Shown piece after piece: positions 5,493-5,509 of a stretch of 5,509 nucleotides of DNA. The first letter of the stretch is position 1. Each line of letters begins with the position of its first letter. The position numbers and the translations under genes were made by a program. Below the pieces are notes generated by a model. That model saw only the letters and a list, made by a program, of their open reading frames with translations. It searched no databases and had not been told where the DNA came from. This stretch comes from J088 sp003695505 [NCBI: Candidatus Dadabacteria bacterium] (lineage in GTDB: Bacteria; J088): the NCBI GenBank assembly GCA_003695505.1, contig RFIY01000086.1, positions 1 through 5,509 on the forward strand, written 5' to 3'.

Positions 5493-5509
5493 TGATACTT
5501 TTTGTTTCA
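5493..5509. promoter_or_regulatory. Palindrome just after the predicted transcription start (candidate operator)
   Basis: TGATAC-TTTTT-GTTTCA has 6-bp arms with one mismatch and a 5-bp T centre, reaching the last base of the window. It begins about 6 nt after the predicted start at 5487. Its left half and T-tract recur near the operon promoter at 4325-4335, hinting at a common regulator. It may be cut by the window edge. Confidence 0.35.

Noticed and set aside
5492-5509. Possible plus-strand coding start ATG at 5492
   Set aside because: It is only about 5 nt from the predicted transcription start, has no ribosome site, lies in a palindrome, and only six codons are visible.
1-5509. CRISPR array, insertion sequence, tRNA or integrase
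   Set aside because: No regularly spaced repeats, transposase or integrase motifs, terminal inverted repeats or tRNA-like cloverleaf were seen on either strand.

Overview
The window is a compact, GC-rich bacterial accessory locus. It holds a five-gene catabolic-type operon on the minus strand, a divergently oriented TetR-family regulator on the plus strand, and a gene-poor stretch ending in a promoter that fires out of the right edge. The enzyme families, G+C-rich codons and AGGAGG ribosome sites suit a proteobacterium that degrades aromatic, polycyclic or terpenoid/steroid compounds. The lineage is an inference; nothing here (no rRNA, no signature gene) fixes it.

Layout, in transcription order of the operon (right to left): a promoter at 4350-4378; a zinc-less MDR NADPH oxidoreductase of the quinone oxidoreductase/RTN4IP1 type (4318-3227); a VOC-fold protein with the His-His-Glu metal triad of type I extradiol dioxygenases (3211-2564); a fumarylacetoacetate-hydrolase-family enzyme (2567-1566); a cytochrome P450 with an enlarged middle region (1576-95); and the first 35 codons of an FAD-dependent aromatic-hydroxylase-type monooxygenase (105-1), cut by the window edge. 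Junctions are a 15-nt gap, a 4-nt overlap (GTGA), and two 11-nt overlaps, so the five genes are almost certainly co-transcribed and translationally coupled.

The set reads as a short oxidative pathway. The P450 and the flavoprotein would install hydroxyl groups, the VOC protein could open a dihydroxylated ring, the FAH-family enzyme could cleave or isomerise the resulting keto-enol acid, and the MDR enzyme could reduce an enone or quinone intermediate. The substrate cannot be read from sequence. No ferredoxin or ferredoxin reductase for the P450 is present, so its electron donors must lie elsewhere.

The AT-rich divergent region (4319-4465) holds a good sigma70-type promoter for the operon and an imperfect inverted repeat that may be a TetR operator. 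Downstream of tetR, about 370 nt (5078-5451) has no convincing gene. The right end carries a second near-consensus promoter (TTGACA-17-TAAACT) with one palindrome across its -10 box and another just past the predicted start. A 13-nt element near that second palindrome recurs, with one mismatch, at the equivalent position after the operon promoter, which suggests shared control by one regulator.
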